Notes under the pieces: model-generated | What the model saw: the letters and a program-made list of their open reading frames with translations, nothing else | Told to the model about the DNA's origin: nothing | Database searches by the model: none | Virus record (IMG/VR): IMGVR_UViG_3300028025_000873 | Coordinates: 1 to 36,218 of that record | Source of the DNA: a virus | DNA length: 36,218 nucleotides | Direction: 5' to 3' (one strand) | In this document: positions 23,345-28,675 of the stretch, piece after piece | Numbering within the stretch: the first letter of the stretch is position 1 | Layout of the letters: each line of letters starts with the position of its first letter | Position numbers and translations under genes: made by a program

Positions 23345-23946
23345 TTCATTTTTTCCTTTAAGCCTGTTACGGCGCTATTTACTTCGTCTAAAAACTTAAT
23401 TACTCGGTCTTGCAACTTCTCGATATACTCATCGTCCCTGTCAACACGGACAATCAGCATTTGTAAACCATCCGGCAATCGTGGGTCAAAACTTACGAAA
23501 TCACACCACTTCCGACCTGTAACTGCTAGTTGGCATTGAATCTGCGGGATGTACTTTGTGGGTACTTTGTCCTGCATAACATAATCTATATGCGTAGCCG
23601 TGTTGGGACACTTGATCTCAATAAGCCCATCCTCACCCACCAACCCGTCCGGTGAGCATCCGAACATAGGGATAGTCTGGTGCTCAACAAAGGCAACTTG
23701 GTCTACAAAGTTACCCGTCTTAACCTCGTATTCAGCACGAGCTAGAGGCTCTTGGTCAACTCCCCATTGCATAGCAGCATTGGTAAACGACTCGGTTTTG
23801 TTACCCGTAAGACGCTCTACCACTAGGTCAGCAAGGTAATTGCGATACCCTGCTGTTGTAATGGAGGACATTACATCCGTTACTTTAGAGGCTGTAACTT
23901 TGCCAGCACGAATGGCAAACCACTCGGGACTGCCTTGCTCGATCAT
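23341..23946 (-). CDS. YqaJ / lambda-exonuclease-family recombination nuclease
   Basis: 201 aa. GSPEWFAIRAGKVTASKVTD at the N-terminus, the nuclease core GCSPDGLVGEDGLIEIKCPN with Asp100, Glu110 and Lys112 as the PD-(D/E)xK triad, and the C-terminal helix (DDEYIEKLQDRVIKFLDEV) are diagnostic for YqaJ-type 5'-3' exonucleases. It would resect DNA ends to leave 3' overhangs for the ERF annealing protein, which is encoded directly upstream. Confidence 0.95.
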   Translation of the reverse strand: MIEQGSPEWFAIRAGKVTASKVTDVMSSITTAGYRNYLADLVVERLTGNKTESFTNAAMQWGVDQEPLARAEYEVKTGNFVDQVAFVEHQTIPMFGCSPDGLVGEDGLIEIKCPNTATHIDYVMQDKVPTKYIPQIQCQLAVTGRKWCDFVSFDPRLPDGLQMLIVRVDRDDEYIEKLQDRVIKFLDEVNSAVTGLKEKMK

Positions 23947-24500
23947 TCTGCCACCTTTGCTAACAGTTCAGCCTTGCGAGCATCCTTAGCTGCATTAACC
24001 TTTGCAAATGCCTCTGTATCGCCTTTAAACAGTTTTACAGCGCTTGAGAAGTGGGTCTTGAGTGAATCTAAGTCTACGGCTGATTGGATCGCCTTGATCG
24101 CTACCTCTACATCTACCGTAGGTTTCTGCCTGGACGCTGCGTTACCGTCATCATCTTCTCCTGCGATACCGCAAGCTGCCATAATGCTATAGCGTCTTGC
24201 ATAAGAAAGCGCCGAGCCGTAGCCCTGTGGGTCTTGCTTACTAGCGGGAACGTGCAACATACCGCCTTTAAGCATCTCACCTGACTCGTGCAGGAATACT
24301 GTTTCTACTACCACTCCGCTATCGCACATAGAAGTTTCTTGGTATACAGCAATACCGTTATTTAGGAGAGCATCGTTTACAGCCTCCAAACAGGCAGCTA
24401 GATCGGCATACTTGCTACGGAAGTGTGGGTTAACAGATGTTTTAAGTGCCGGAGCAAACTCTCGTTTTGCCTTAACAAATGCTTGTGCTATTGCTTTCAT
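23943..24500 (-). CDS. erf: ERF-family single-strand annealing protein
   Basis: 185 aa. FAPALKTSVNPHFRSKYADL (15-34), EAVNDALLNNGIAVYQETS and QGYGSALSYARRYSIMAACG (92-111) are the ERF family blocks; the downstream GIAGEDDDGN is also typical. ERF anneals complementary strands for circularisation of redundant ends and recombination repair. ATGA-coupled to the exonuclease. The C-terminal third is a charged helix. Confidence 0.95.
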   Translation of the reverse strand: MKAIAQAFVKAKREFAPALKTSVNPHFRSKYADLAACLEAVNDALLNNGIAVYQETSMCDSGVVVETVFLHESGEMLKGGMLHVPASKQDPQGYGSALSYARRYSIMAACGIAGEDDDGNAASRQKPTVDVEVAIKAIQSAVDLDSLKTHFSSAVKLFKGDTEAFAKVNAAKDARKAELLAKVAE

Positions 24501-24709
24501 TTTGTCACCTTGTAGATTCGTGCTTCGATTTTGTCTAACATCTCGCCAATTGCAGGATCGGGACTGTAGTAAGCCTCGGAGATGGTCTTAAGCAAGTCCA
24601 TAACAAAGTGCTTATCGCTCATGTGCTCAGCCCAAAATTCTGCGTCACGGATCGGGTACTTACCGTCTGAGAACGCTTGCATAATGCGGACATTGGTTTC
24701 GAGGTTCAT
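24497..24709 (-). CDS. 70-aa phage protein, function unknown
   Basis: Start at ATG 24709 with GGAG 6 nt upstream and ATGA overlap with a 28-aa upstream gene; the much longer in-frame extension would run through that gene and is rejected. Helical, acidic: LETNVRIMQAFSDGKYPIRD, EFWAEHMSDKHFVMDLLKTI. Precedes ERF with a 4-nt overlap. Not recognised. Confidence 0.75.
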   Translation of the reverse strand: MNLETNVRIMQAFSDGKYPIRDAEFWAEHMSDKHFVMDLLKTISEAYYSPDPAIGEMLDKIEARIYKVTK

Positions 24710-24792
24710 AGCAGCTCCAGCACAAACAAAGCGCCAAAGGCAAAAGCGGCAATTGCGTAGAGTGCAGCATCGTATGTAGATATTGTTTTCAT
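24706..24792 (-). CDS. 28-aa membrane microprotein
   Basis: MKTISTYDAALYAIAAFAFG then ALFVLELL: one 18-20 residue hydrophobic helix after a short polar N-terminus. AAGGAG lies 7 nt before the ATG, a near-consensus ribosome site, and the stop forms ATGA with the next gene. First gene after a 77-nt gap containing a palindrome and possible promoter, so it may lead a sub-operon. Function unknown. Confidence 0.7.
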   Translation of the reverse strand: MKTISTYDAALYAIAAFAFGALFVLELL

Positions 24793-24844
24793 GGTCTAGC
24801 TCCTTGGTAAAGTGATGTAACTGTAAATCTGTGGCTTTTGTGCG

Positions 24845-24874
24845 TATATAGGGACTTTCCCTAATAGACTTAAA
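24845..24874 (-). promoter_or_regulatory. Possible internal leftward promoter overlapped by palindrome
   Basis: On the minus strand TTTAAG, 18 nt, TATATA; the -35 is weak. The spacer carries the palindrome TAGGGA-CTT-TCCCTA (24849-24863), which resembles the palindrome at the main leftward promoter. It lies in the 77-nt gap before the 28-aa gene. It could drive the recombination half of the operon. Confidence 0.4.
24849..24863. promoter_or_regulatory. Palindrome TAGGGA-CTT-TCCCTA, operator candidate
   Basis: A perfect 6-bp inverted repeat with a 3-nt centre, extended on one side to ATTAGGG. A related palindrome ATTGGGG-GAAA-CCCTAAT lies at 27720-27737. Both are just upstream of minus-strand gene starts, so a shared regulatory protein could bind both. 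Confidence 0.5.
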
Positions 24875-25178
24875 ACTCAAACTCCTTTACTTCGTACCGT
24901 CCTTTAGCGTTCTTCCACCAGCCCTGTACTAGCACACGCCATCCTGACCGCAGCATTTCAGGGAAAGCATCGGATGCCTCAATCTTCTTAATCCTGCTAG
25001 ACATATTGGACTTGCTCGTAACCTGTACCGCTACCGTCTCTCCGTTACCAATGCAGAGCAGGTCGATACATCCGTACAGATCGTGTCTACGCTTGGTAAA
25101 GTAGTTGTAATGGTCGCAATTAGCTACCTGATAACCGAGGGACTTCATGAGTGCTATCGAGCGTGCGGATGGTGTCAT
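24870..25178 (-). CDS. PD-(D/E)xK-like nuclease-fold phage protein
   Basis: 102 aa. HDLYGCIDLLCIGNGETVAV followed by QVTSKSNMSSRIKKIEASDA shows the D...QxTS arrangement of a compact restriction-endonuclease fold (Asp39 and Gln52-Thr-Ser in place of ExK). Family members occur near replication genes of phages as resolvase-like or VRR-type nucleases. The substitution of the catalytic Glu/Lys by Gln/Thr makes activity uncertain. Overlaps the upstream gene by 59 nt. Confidence 0.7.
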   Translation of the reverse strand: MTPSARSIALMKSLGYQVANCDHYNYFTKRRHDLYGCIDLLCIGNGETVAVQVTSKSNMSSRIKKIEASDAFPEMLRSGWRVLVQGWWKNAKGRYEVKEFEF

Positions 25179-25716
25179 TTCGGTGTCCTATCAGGATTGG
25201 CTTAGATTTGAAATTAACGCCCGCTAGAGCGTTTTGTTGGTCGGTGATTCCCACAAGTACCTGCGGTGCTTCAATCGGTGCTCCTGTGGTCTTTAAACCC
25301 CTGTAGCGGGTCTGAAACTCCTTAGCTACAAATGCCCACTCGTCTTCCTCTTTTTTGCCAAGATGTACCCACCCACCCATGTCTTGTATGACCCTGTGGA
25401 TAATCGGGTCTGCAAACTGTACGGTTTGGTATGTGCCGACTGATCGGATGGCTTTGTCTACGAGCGACCAGGCTTGCAGAGCAGTATCAATATTAGTACC
25501 ACCTATAAGTTTTACAACATCCGCAGGTTTAGGTAGGAATTGACCGTTATCAGGGTTAAGCAGATGGCGAGCTAGTGCATCCTTTACGGCTTTCAGGTCG
25601 TATTGGCGCAAAGCCTCAAACCATATACGCAGAAGCATGGTGCTAACTTCCTTGCCGTAGACCGCAAACATACCGCCCATAAACTGAGCAAACTCTTTCT
25701 TGTCTTCGTCAACCAT
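25120..25716 (-). CDS. Replication / helicase-loader-like protein (DUF6475-like)
   Basis: 198 aa. FAQFMGGMFAVYGKEVSTML, FEALRQYDLKAVKDALARHL, NPDNGQFLPKPADVVKLIGG (residues ~9-72) form the N-terminal domain I know as DUF6475, found in phage replication loci and proposed to act as a helicase loader. The middle is Trp/Gly helical (MGGWVHLGKKEEDEWAFVAK); the C-terminus is probably flexible. It follows an RHH/replication protein and, with no phage helicase or primase visible, is the best candidate for recruiting host DnaB. Confidence 0.75.
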   Translation of the reverse strand: MVDEDKKEFAQFMGGMFAVYGKEVSTMLLRIWFEALRQYDLKAVKDALARHLLNPDNGQFLPKPADVVKLIGGTNIDTALQAWSLVDKAIRSVGTYQTVQFADPIIHRVIQDMGGWVHLGKKEEDEWAFVAKEFQTRYRGLKTTGAPIEAPQVLVGITDQQNALAGVNFKSKPILIGHRNDTIRTLDSTHEVPRLSGS

Positions 25717-26158
25717 TTATGAAAGCCTCCGCAGCTTGTTGGTTAGAGTTCTCTAGTGCTTGTTGCTTGCTTGCCTTGTTTACCCAATTAGCCTTAAATC
25801 CTAGCCACCCACGGGAGCAGCACTCCATTACAGCCTCGTTTAGAGACCATCCTGCCTTGTCTGCCTCTGCCCGCAGTTGGTTAATAGCTGACTCGGTAAT
25901 AGGTGACTTCTTAGCCCTGCGGACTTCCATGTAGTCCAACCATACCTGCGGTGCTACATCATGCGGGCGTGATACTTTTGGTTTTGTATCTTTTATGATA
26001 CTTTTTGGCTCGGAGGTAACATTTATGTTACTTAGGGATAACTTTAGGAAATGCAAAGCCTGACCGCCTAAGCTGCGACAGTTCTCTGCTGCTAGGTCTT
26101 CTAGCTGTTGCCGAATCTCGGATGGTATGCGGATAGATATTGTTGTGTCGTTTTTCAT
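25709..26158 (-). CDS. RHH DNA-binding domain fused to replication-protein C-terminal domain
   Basis: 149 aa. Residues ~5-48 (TTISIRIPSEIRQQLEDLAA) are an Arc-type ribbon-helix-helix. Residues ~68-130 (VAPQVWLDYMEVRRAKKSPI, LRAEADKAGWSLNEAVMECC, RGWLGFKANW) match the C-terminal domain of many phage replication initiators and loaders. The usual version has a winged-helix or primase front end, so RHH here is a notable swap: it could bind the origin. Overlaps the DUF6475-like gene by 8 nt. Initiator role inferred. Confidence 0.75.
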   Translation of the reverse strand: MKNDTTISIRIPSEIRQQLEDLAAENCRSLGGQALHFLKLSLSNINVTSEPKSIIKDTKPKVSRPHDVAPQVWLDYMEVRRAKKSPITESAINQLRAEADKAGWSLNEAVMECCSRGWLGFKANWVNKASKQQALENSNQQAAEAFING

Positions 26159-26985
26159 TTGTCTTCCAAAGTGATAAGTTTCATTCCATATTCGTTAACA
26201 TCTGCTGAAATTAAAATATCTTGTTTACGTTTAAGTATGTTTTTTTTAAACCTCTTGTAATCAACATGGTGATGCCATCTGTTAAATCTCCACACAACTT
26301 TTGCAACGTCTGGATGCCAATCTACCAATGCTTGTGACTTTTCTAACGTCCCGTTTTTGTAAACCTCATCCGTATTACCGCCTTTCATGCGTTGGGTAGT
26401 AACCTTACCAGCCAAAAAAGCATTAAATTGAATTGTGCAATAACCATCTTTCAGCACTCGTAACGATAGGTCTGTGTCTTCGTTATATTTTCCTCGCCAT
26501 CTGTACGGTATATCGTTTTGAATCAAAATGCACGAATAAATCCTAGTGTTTAAAACATAAGGAGGTAGCTTGTCACAGGTTTTGCAAAAAGAATAGTAGT
26601 TAAAACCAGAAATTGCTACGTTCTCGTAGCGATTAACAAAGTCCTCTGCTGCCCTAAATATAGAACCAGTTAAAGCAATTGGTTTCATGTTTCTATTTAG
26701 TCTGTGGAAGTTTTCTATGTTGTCATCAAGTATCCAATGTTTTGCAGCACCAATGTTGATCGAATGATCCCAGACCCAATTCCTAGCTGGTATTGATCCT
26801 TGTCCTAAATTGCTAAACGGCAATACAAGTATTTTTTGTTGATCTATTACGGAAGCATAATTTTCGTATTCTTGAGGCTCAATCACAATTTTGTAAGGAA
26901 CATTCATTCGTTCTAAAGCCTTGCTTGTTAACCGTGTATCCCAGCGTCCTTTTGAAATAATGTAAACAGGGTAGTTAGGATTCAT
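26155..26985 (-). CDS. TET-associated-type glycosyltransferase (TAGT-like)
   Basis: 276 aa. YPVYIISKGRWDTRLTSKAL (5-24), EPQEYENY (36-43), LVLPFSNLGQGSIPARNWVW (53-72) and WILDDNI (84-90, metal-binding DDN) match the TAGT family, glycosyltransferases linked in phages to modification of 5-hydroxymethyl-type bases. NEDTDLSLR (168-176) supplies the GT-A ED motif. It lies in the early operon directly before the replication proteins and is visibly more AT-rich than its neighbours, suggesting acquisition. No TET/JBP oxygenase or hydroxymethylase is seen in this window. Substrate could be modified DNA; this is inference. Confidence 0.8.
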   Translation of the reverse strand: MNPNYPVYIISKGRWDTRLTSKALERMNVPYKIVIEPQEYENYASVIDQQKILVLPFSNLGQGSIPARNWVWDHSINIGAAKHWILDDNIENFHRLNRNMKPIALTGSIFRAAEDFVNRYENVAISGFNYYSFCKTCDKLPPYVLNTRIYSCILIQNDIPYRWRGKYNEDTDLSLRVLKDGYCTIQFNAFLAGKVTTQRMKGGNTDEVYKNGTLEKSQALVDWHPDVAKVVWRFNRWHHHVDYKRFKKNILKRKQDILISADVNEYGMKLITLEDK

Positions 26986-27208
26986 CTACCCACCTTTTGT
27001 TAGAGTTAATTCCTCTTGTTAATGTTGGAAACCATAACGATTTTGTTTTTTTTGTTAATGGCTGCTGCAATGCTTTTGAAAGAGCCATTAAGTCTTCTTC
27101 GTTAGCAACACGAATAATTATTTTTGCGTAAACGTCTTGTTTTTCTTGAACAAACTCTGGCATACCAAACCATTCCGGATACTCATCAAATAATTGATCT
27201 GTTTTCAT
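26975..27208 (-). CDS. 77-aa phage protein with TKSLWFP motif
   Basis: KIIIRVANEEDLMALSKALQ then PLTKKTKSLWFPTLTRGINS: a small alpha/beta unit. Similar short proteins ending in a TKSIWYP-like motif accompany DNA-modification or ParB-type genes in phages and plasmids, as far as I remember, so a partnership with the adjacent glycosyltransferase is possible. Overlaps it by 11 nt. AT-rich like its partner. Confidence 0.7.
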   Translation of the reverse strand: MKTDQLFDEYPEWFGMPEFVQEKQDVYAKIIIRVANEEDLMALSKALQQPLTKKTKSLWFPTLTRGINSNKRWVDES

Positions 27209-27447
27209 TCGTCCCCCATTGCTATCTCAAGTTTGTAATGAACACACTTTGCAAACTGTCTGTCATCAAACCTATTCCAATCCTTACGCACATTACCGTC
27301 CGTATCCAGAATGTCGTAGTCGTAATCCAGAATCCCGCAATCCTCGCCTGACGATAGAATGTGTTTGCGTACAGATACACCAACAACACAAGGCTGCTCA
27401 TCATCCGTATCGGTCTGGATATACATAGGTAGCTTGTAGTCGTACAT
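27205..27447 (-). CDS. 80-aa acidic phage protein, function unknown
   Basis: Asp-rich and beta-rich (PMYIQTDTDDEQPCVVGVSV, CGILDYDYDILDTDGNV, KDWNRFDDRQFAKCVHYKLE). AAGGATAAAACA precedes the ATG. The acidic surface recalls DNA-mimic inhibitors, but that is speculation; no family recognised. ATGA-overlaps the next gene. Confidence 0.7.
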   Translation of the reverse strand: MYDYKLPMYIQTDTDDEQPCVVGVSVRKHILSSGEDCGILDYDYDILDTDGNVRKDWNRFDDRQFAKCVHYKLEIAMGDE

Positions 27448-27463
27448 TGTTTTATCCTTGGTA

Positions 27464-27477
27464 GGGGCTTGCGCCCC
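27464..27477. terminator. GC hairpin between first two early genes
   Basis: GGGGC-TTGC-GCCCC, a 5-bp stem, in the 40-nt gap between the stop at 27488 and the next start at 27447. On the minus strand it is followed by TACCAAGG (the ribosome site), not a T-run, so it is more likely an mRNA processing or attenuation element than a terminator. Confidence 0.5.
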
Positions 27478-27487
27478 CTTAATTTAG

Positions 27488-27652
27488 TTAATTACAACCA
27501 GAATCTTCCCAACGACCCTCTGCTTCTGCCATAGCTTCATTAGCAATAGCGTCTTGATAATATAAATCTTGAATCGCCTCCATAGACATACCAGGATGAG
27601 CATCAAAATCTTCTTGAGTTAAATCAAAATCTGCTGGTGAGAATGTTGTCAT
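27488..27652 (-). CDS. 54-aa acidic first gene of the early operon
   Basis: Starts at ATG 27652 with AAGGAAAACAAA upstream; a longer in-frame ATG at 27685 would place the ribosome site inside the protein and is rejected. Sequence TTFSPADFDLTQEDFDAHPG, MEAIQDLYYQDAIANEAMAE: very acidic and helical. As the promoter-proximal early gene it may inhibit or redirect a host function, a common role for small acidic early proteins. Not recognised. Confidence 0.7.
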   Translation of the reverse strand: MTTFSPADFDLTQEDFDAHPGMSMEAIQDLYYQDAIANEAMAEAEGRWEDSGCN

Positions 27653-27719
27653 TTTGTTTTCCTTGGTTACTGGCGTTAGTGCCATGTATTAAATTCTACA
27701 CAATTTAGGACAGCAAAAC

Positions 27720-27737
27720 ATTGGGGGAAACCCTAAT
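27720..27737. promoter_or_regulatory. Palindrome ATTGGGG-GAAA-CCCTAAT, operator candidate
   Basis: Seven-base arms with one mismatch, placed directly downstream of the candidate leftward -10, where it would cover the transcription start. Related to the palindrome at 24849. A phage or host repressor is the natural candidate ligand. Confidence 0.5.
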
Positions 27738-27738
27738 T

Positions 27739-27767
27739 TGTATATAAATGTTTTTATTGGTTTTTAA
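27739..27767 (-). promoter_or_regulatory. Candidate early leftward promoter
   Basis: Minus strand TTAAAA (27767-27762), 17 nt, TATACA (27744-27739): four of six matches in each box with ideal spacing, in AT-rich DNA. Predicted start near 27732, giving an ~80-nt leader before the first early gene. No alternative of equal quality was seen. Confidence 0.5.
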
Positions 27768-27787
27768 GTTTTAATAAACAAAACCTA

Positions 27788-27815
27788 TTAGAGTATTGTT
27801 TTTGTCGTGTATAAT
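27788..27815 (+). promoter_or_regulatory. Candidate rightward promoter for structured RNA
   Basis: A perfect -10 TATAAT at 27810-27815 with a poor -35 (TTAGAG at 27788, 16-nt spacing). Predicted start near 27822. It leads straight into the hairpin-rich RNA that ends at 27962. A weak -35 suggests an activator or a partly strength-limited promoter. Confidence 0.5.
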
Positions 27816-27821
27816 CTCTAT

Positions 27822-27962
27822 ATCTGGTGGATTGGTAACCCATTGGTAGTTGAGTGAAACGGAGAATCCCTACTGAGGTAGGCTTCGTCAAAGCTAGAGA
27901 AGATGTCACTCCATCCCTCTATGCGGCAACCAAGCCTAAAGCCTGTCTCAGTAGGGTTTTTT
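27822..27962 (+). ncRNA. Structured small RNA with terminator
   Basis: The 3' part folds as nested stems: CCCTACTGAG (27868-27877) with CTCAGTAGGG (27947-27956), 10 perfect pairs; TAGGCTT (27879-27885) with AAGCCTA (27932-27938), 7 pairs; then TAGAG/CTCTA (27895/27917) enclosing GATG/CATC (27902/27912). TTTTTT follows the outer stem, so it is also the intrinsic terminator. A TATAAT lies just before the proposed start. I do not recognise a known RNA family; function unknown. Confidence 0.7.
27947..27962 (+). terminator. 3' arm and T-run terminating the small RNA
   Basis: CTCAGTAGGG followed by TTTTTT. The complementary arm lies 69 nt upstream at 27868, with a folded domain in between, so it is a long-range intrinsic terminator. 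Formation depends on the inner domain folding, which leaves room for regulated read-through into the rightward genes. Confidence 0.65.
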
Positions 27963-27968
27963 GTTTTG

Positions 27969-28034
27969 TAGCCTACCCGTACTCCACACGATAGCAAGAG
28001 CCTACATGGGCTGCGTGGAATAGAACATAGGCTA
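27969..28034 (+). ncRNA. Hairpin element downstream of the small RNA
   Basis: TAGCCTA (27969-27975) pairs perfectly with TAGGCTA (28028-28034); inside, TCCAC (27983) pairs with GTGGA (28015), and AGCC (27999) with GGCT (28009). Three stacked stems over 66 nt. Possibly a leader element or a second RNA domain; no known family recognised. Confidence 0.5.
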
Positions 28035-28142
28035 ACGTACACCCCGTAGCAAGCCTCGCCGACTTAAATGGGTACGGCACAAGGTATAGGGACATGGTGG
28101 GACAAGACCTATGCTGATTGAACATTAACTCCGTGTAGGACT

Positions 28143-28167
28143 GGTATATATCTCTACAGGTATATAT
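28143..28167. repeat. Direct repeat GGTATATAT, 16-nt period
   Basis: GGTATATAT occurs at 28143-28151 and 28159-28167, separated by CTCTACA. The spacing is about 1.5 helical turns. Could be paired binding sites or duplicated -10-like sequences; no -35 with good spacing was found. Confidence 0.5.
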
Positions 28168-28177
28168 GGGTCAGGCA

Positions 28178-28206
28178 GGTAAAGCGTAGGAAACTACACG
28201 CTTACC
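28178..28206 (+). ncRNA. Hairpin with GNRA (GAAA) tetraloop
   Basis: GGTA (28178), AGC (28183) and GTAG (28186) pair with CTAC (28094 of the other arm: 28194-28197), GCT (28200-28202) and TACC (28203-28206) around a GAAA loop, with an unpaired A82 and a two-base AC bulge. A GNRA loop on a bulged stem is typical of functional RNA rather than a terminator; no T-run follows. Confidence 0.5.
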
Positions 28207-28240
28207 ACCCTTGGGGAGACTATCACTCAAGATAATGCAC

Positions 28241-28280
28241 ACTAACAATACTAGGGTTAGCGATAGTAAAAACTGTTAGT
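28241..28280 (+). ncRNA. Two-part hairpin ACTAACA / TGTTAGT
   Basis: ACTAACA (28241-28247) pairs with TGTTAGT (28274-28280), seven perfect pairs; inside, TACTA (28249) pairs with TAGTA (28264). There is no T-run. It may be part of the leader of the rightward transcript or a protein-binding palindrome. Confidence 0.5.
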
Positions 28281-28308
28281 TATCCTGTGGTACATTCATT
28301 GCGTGGGT

Positions 28309-28329
28309 ACTAAGCGTTAGCGGCTTAGT
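28309..28329 (+). repeat. Inverted repeat ACTAAGC / GCTTAGT flanked by GTGGGTA repeats
   Basis: ACTAAGC (28309-28315) pairs with GCTTAGT (28323-28329) around a 7-nt loop. GTGGGTA precedes it (28303) and overlaps its end (28328), giving a direct repeat on top of the inverted repeat. Operator or leader structure are both possible. Confidence 0.5.
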
Positions 28330-28433
28330 GGGTATGAAAAACATGAGCATCTTGGCGGGCGCTCGCACTCTTCACCCAATTTTCGATCTCGATCCTGCTT
28401 TATGGAAACCCACACCTAATTCTGGAGACAACA

Positions 28434-28592
28434 ATGGAATACAAAGGATTTACTATCGACCAGCTACCTATCCGGCAGGGTGCAATGGAGATTCTCAGGA
28501 AGCCATCACTTATAGGCGGTAACTTGTACAAGTCTGTATTTGCTGAAAAACAACAAGAATGTAAACAACTTGCGCCTAAAAGCAAAAAATAG
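28434..28592 (+). CDS. 52-aa phage protein with LPIRQGAMEIL motif
   Basis: Starts at ATG 28434 with GGAG 6 nt upstream. YKGFTIDQLPIRQGAMEILR followed by KPSLIGGNLY resembles small phage proteins with a conserved PIRQGA core that I have seen in P22-like phages, function unknown. The C-terminus is Lys-rich. First gene of the rightward block and followed by a terminator at 28651. Confidence 0.7.
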   Translation: MEYKGFTIDQLPIRQGAMEILRKPSLIGGNLYKSVFAEKQQECKQLAPKSKK

Positions 28593-28650
28593 TATCATTT
28601 GTGCGGGGTAGTGTTTTCTGAAAACGTGCCTCAATCTCCTTGGTTCTTTA

Positions 28651-28675
28651 TCCTCACTCTTGTGGGGATTTTTTT
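28651..28675 (+). terminator. Terminator-like hairpin ending at the start codon of the next gene
   Basis: TCCTCAC-TCTT-GTGGGGA (one T-G pair) followed by seven T, then directly ATG at 28676. It has all parts of an intrinsic terminator. Its 3' arm holds GGGGA, the only ribosome-site-like sequence for the following gene. Termination and start-site masking are therefore both possible. Confidence 0.75.

Larger units (their letters stand above)
27653..28433. other. Control region between divergent gene blocks (no convincing gene)
   Basis: 781 nt. Contains a candidate leftward promoter and palindrome (27720-27767), an AT-rich stretch, a rightward TATAAT (27810), a structured RNA ending in a terminator (27822-27962), hairpins at 27969-28034, 28178-28206, 28241-28280 and 28309-28329, and a direct repeat GGTATATAT at 28143 and 28159. 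Open frames here lack ribosome sites. A replication origin could also lie here, but no iteron array is visible. Confidence 0.75.

Noticed and set aside
24710-24880. N-terminal extension of the 70-aa minus-strand gene
   Set aside because: Would run through the 28-aa gene and past the GGAG and AAGGAG sites that mark real starts.
27822-28034. tRNA or tmRNA gene in the control region
   Set aside because: No T-loop (GTTCRANNC) or proper acceptor pairing; stems do not form a cloverleaf.
27818-28042. 74-aa minus-strand open frame across the small-RNA region
   Set aside because: It lies over nested stems and a terminator, has no ribosome site and unusual composition; better explained as chance in structured RNA sequence.
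28118-28150. Rightward promoter TTGAAC ... TATATA
   Set aside because: Spacing is 21 nt, outside the usable range, and no extended -10 that would rescue it.
28143-28167. CRISPR or iteron array
   Set aside because: Only two 9-bp copies, no further units or leader.
28328-28522. 62-64-aa open frame beginning near 28328/28334 (GAMKNMSILAGAR-type N-terminus)
   Set aside because: No ribosome site, overlaps in another frame the well-initiated 28434 gene, and starts inside an inverted repeat.
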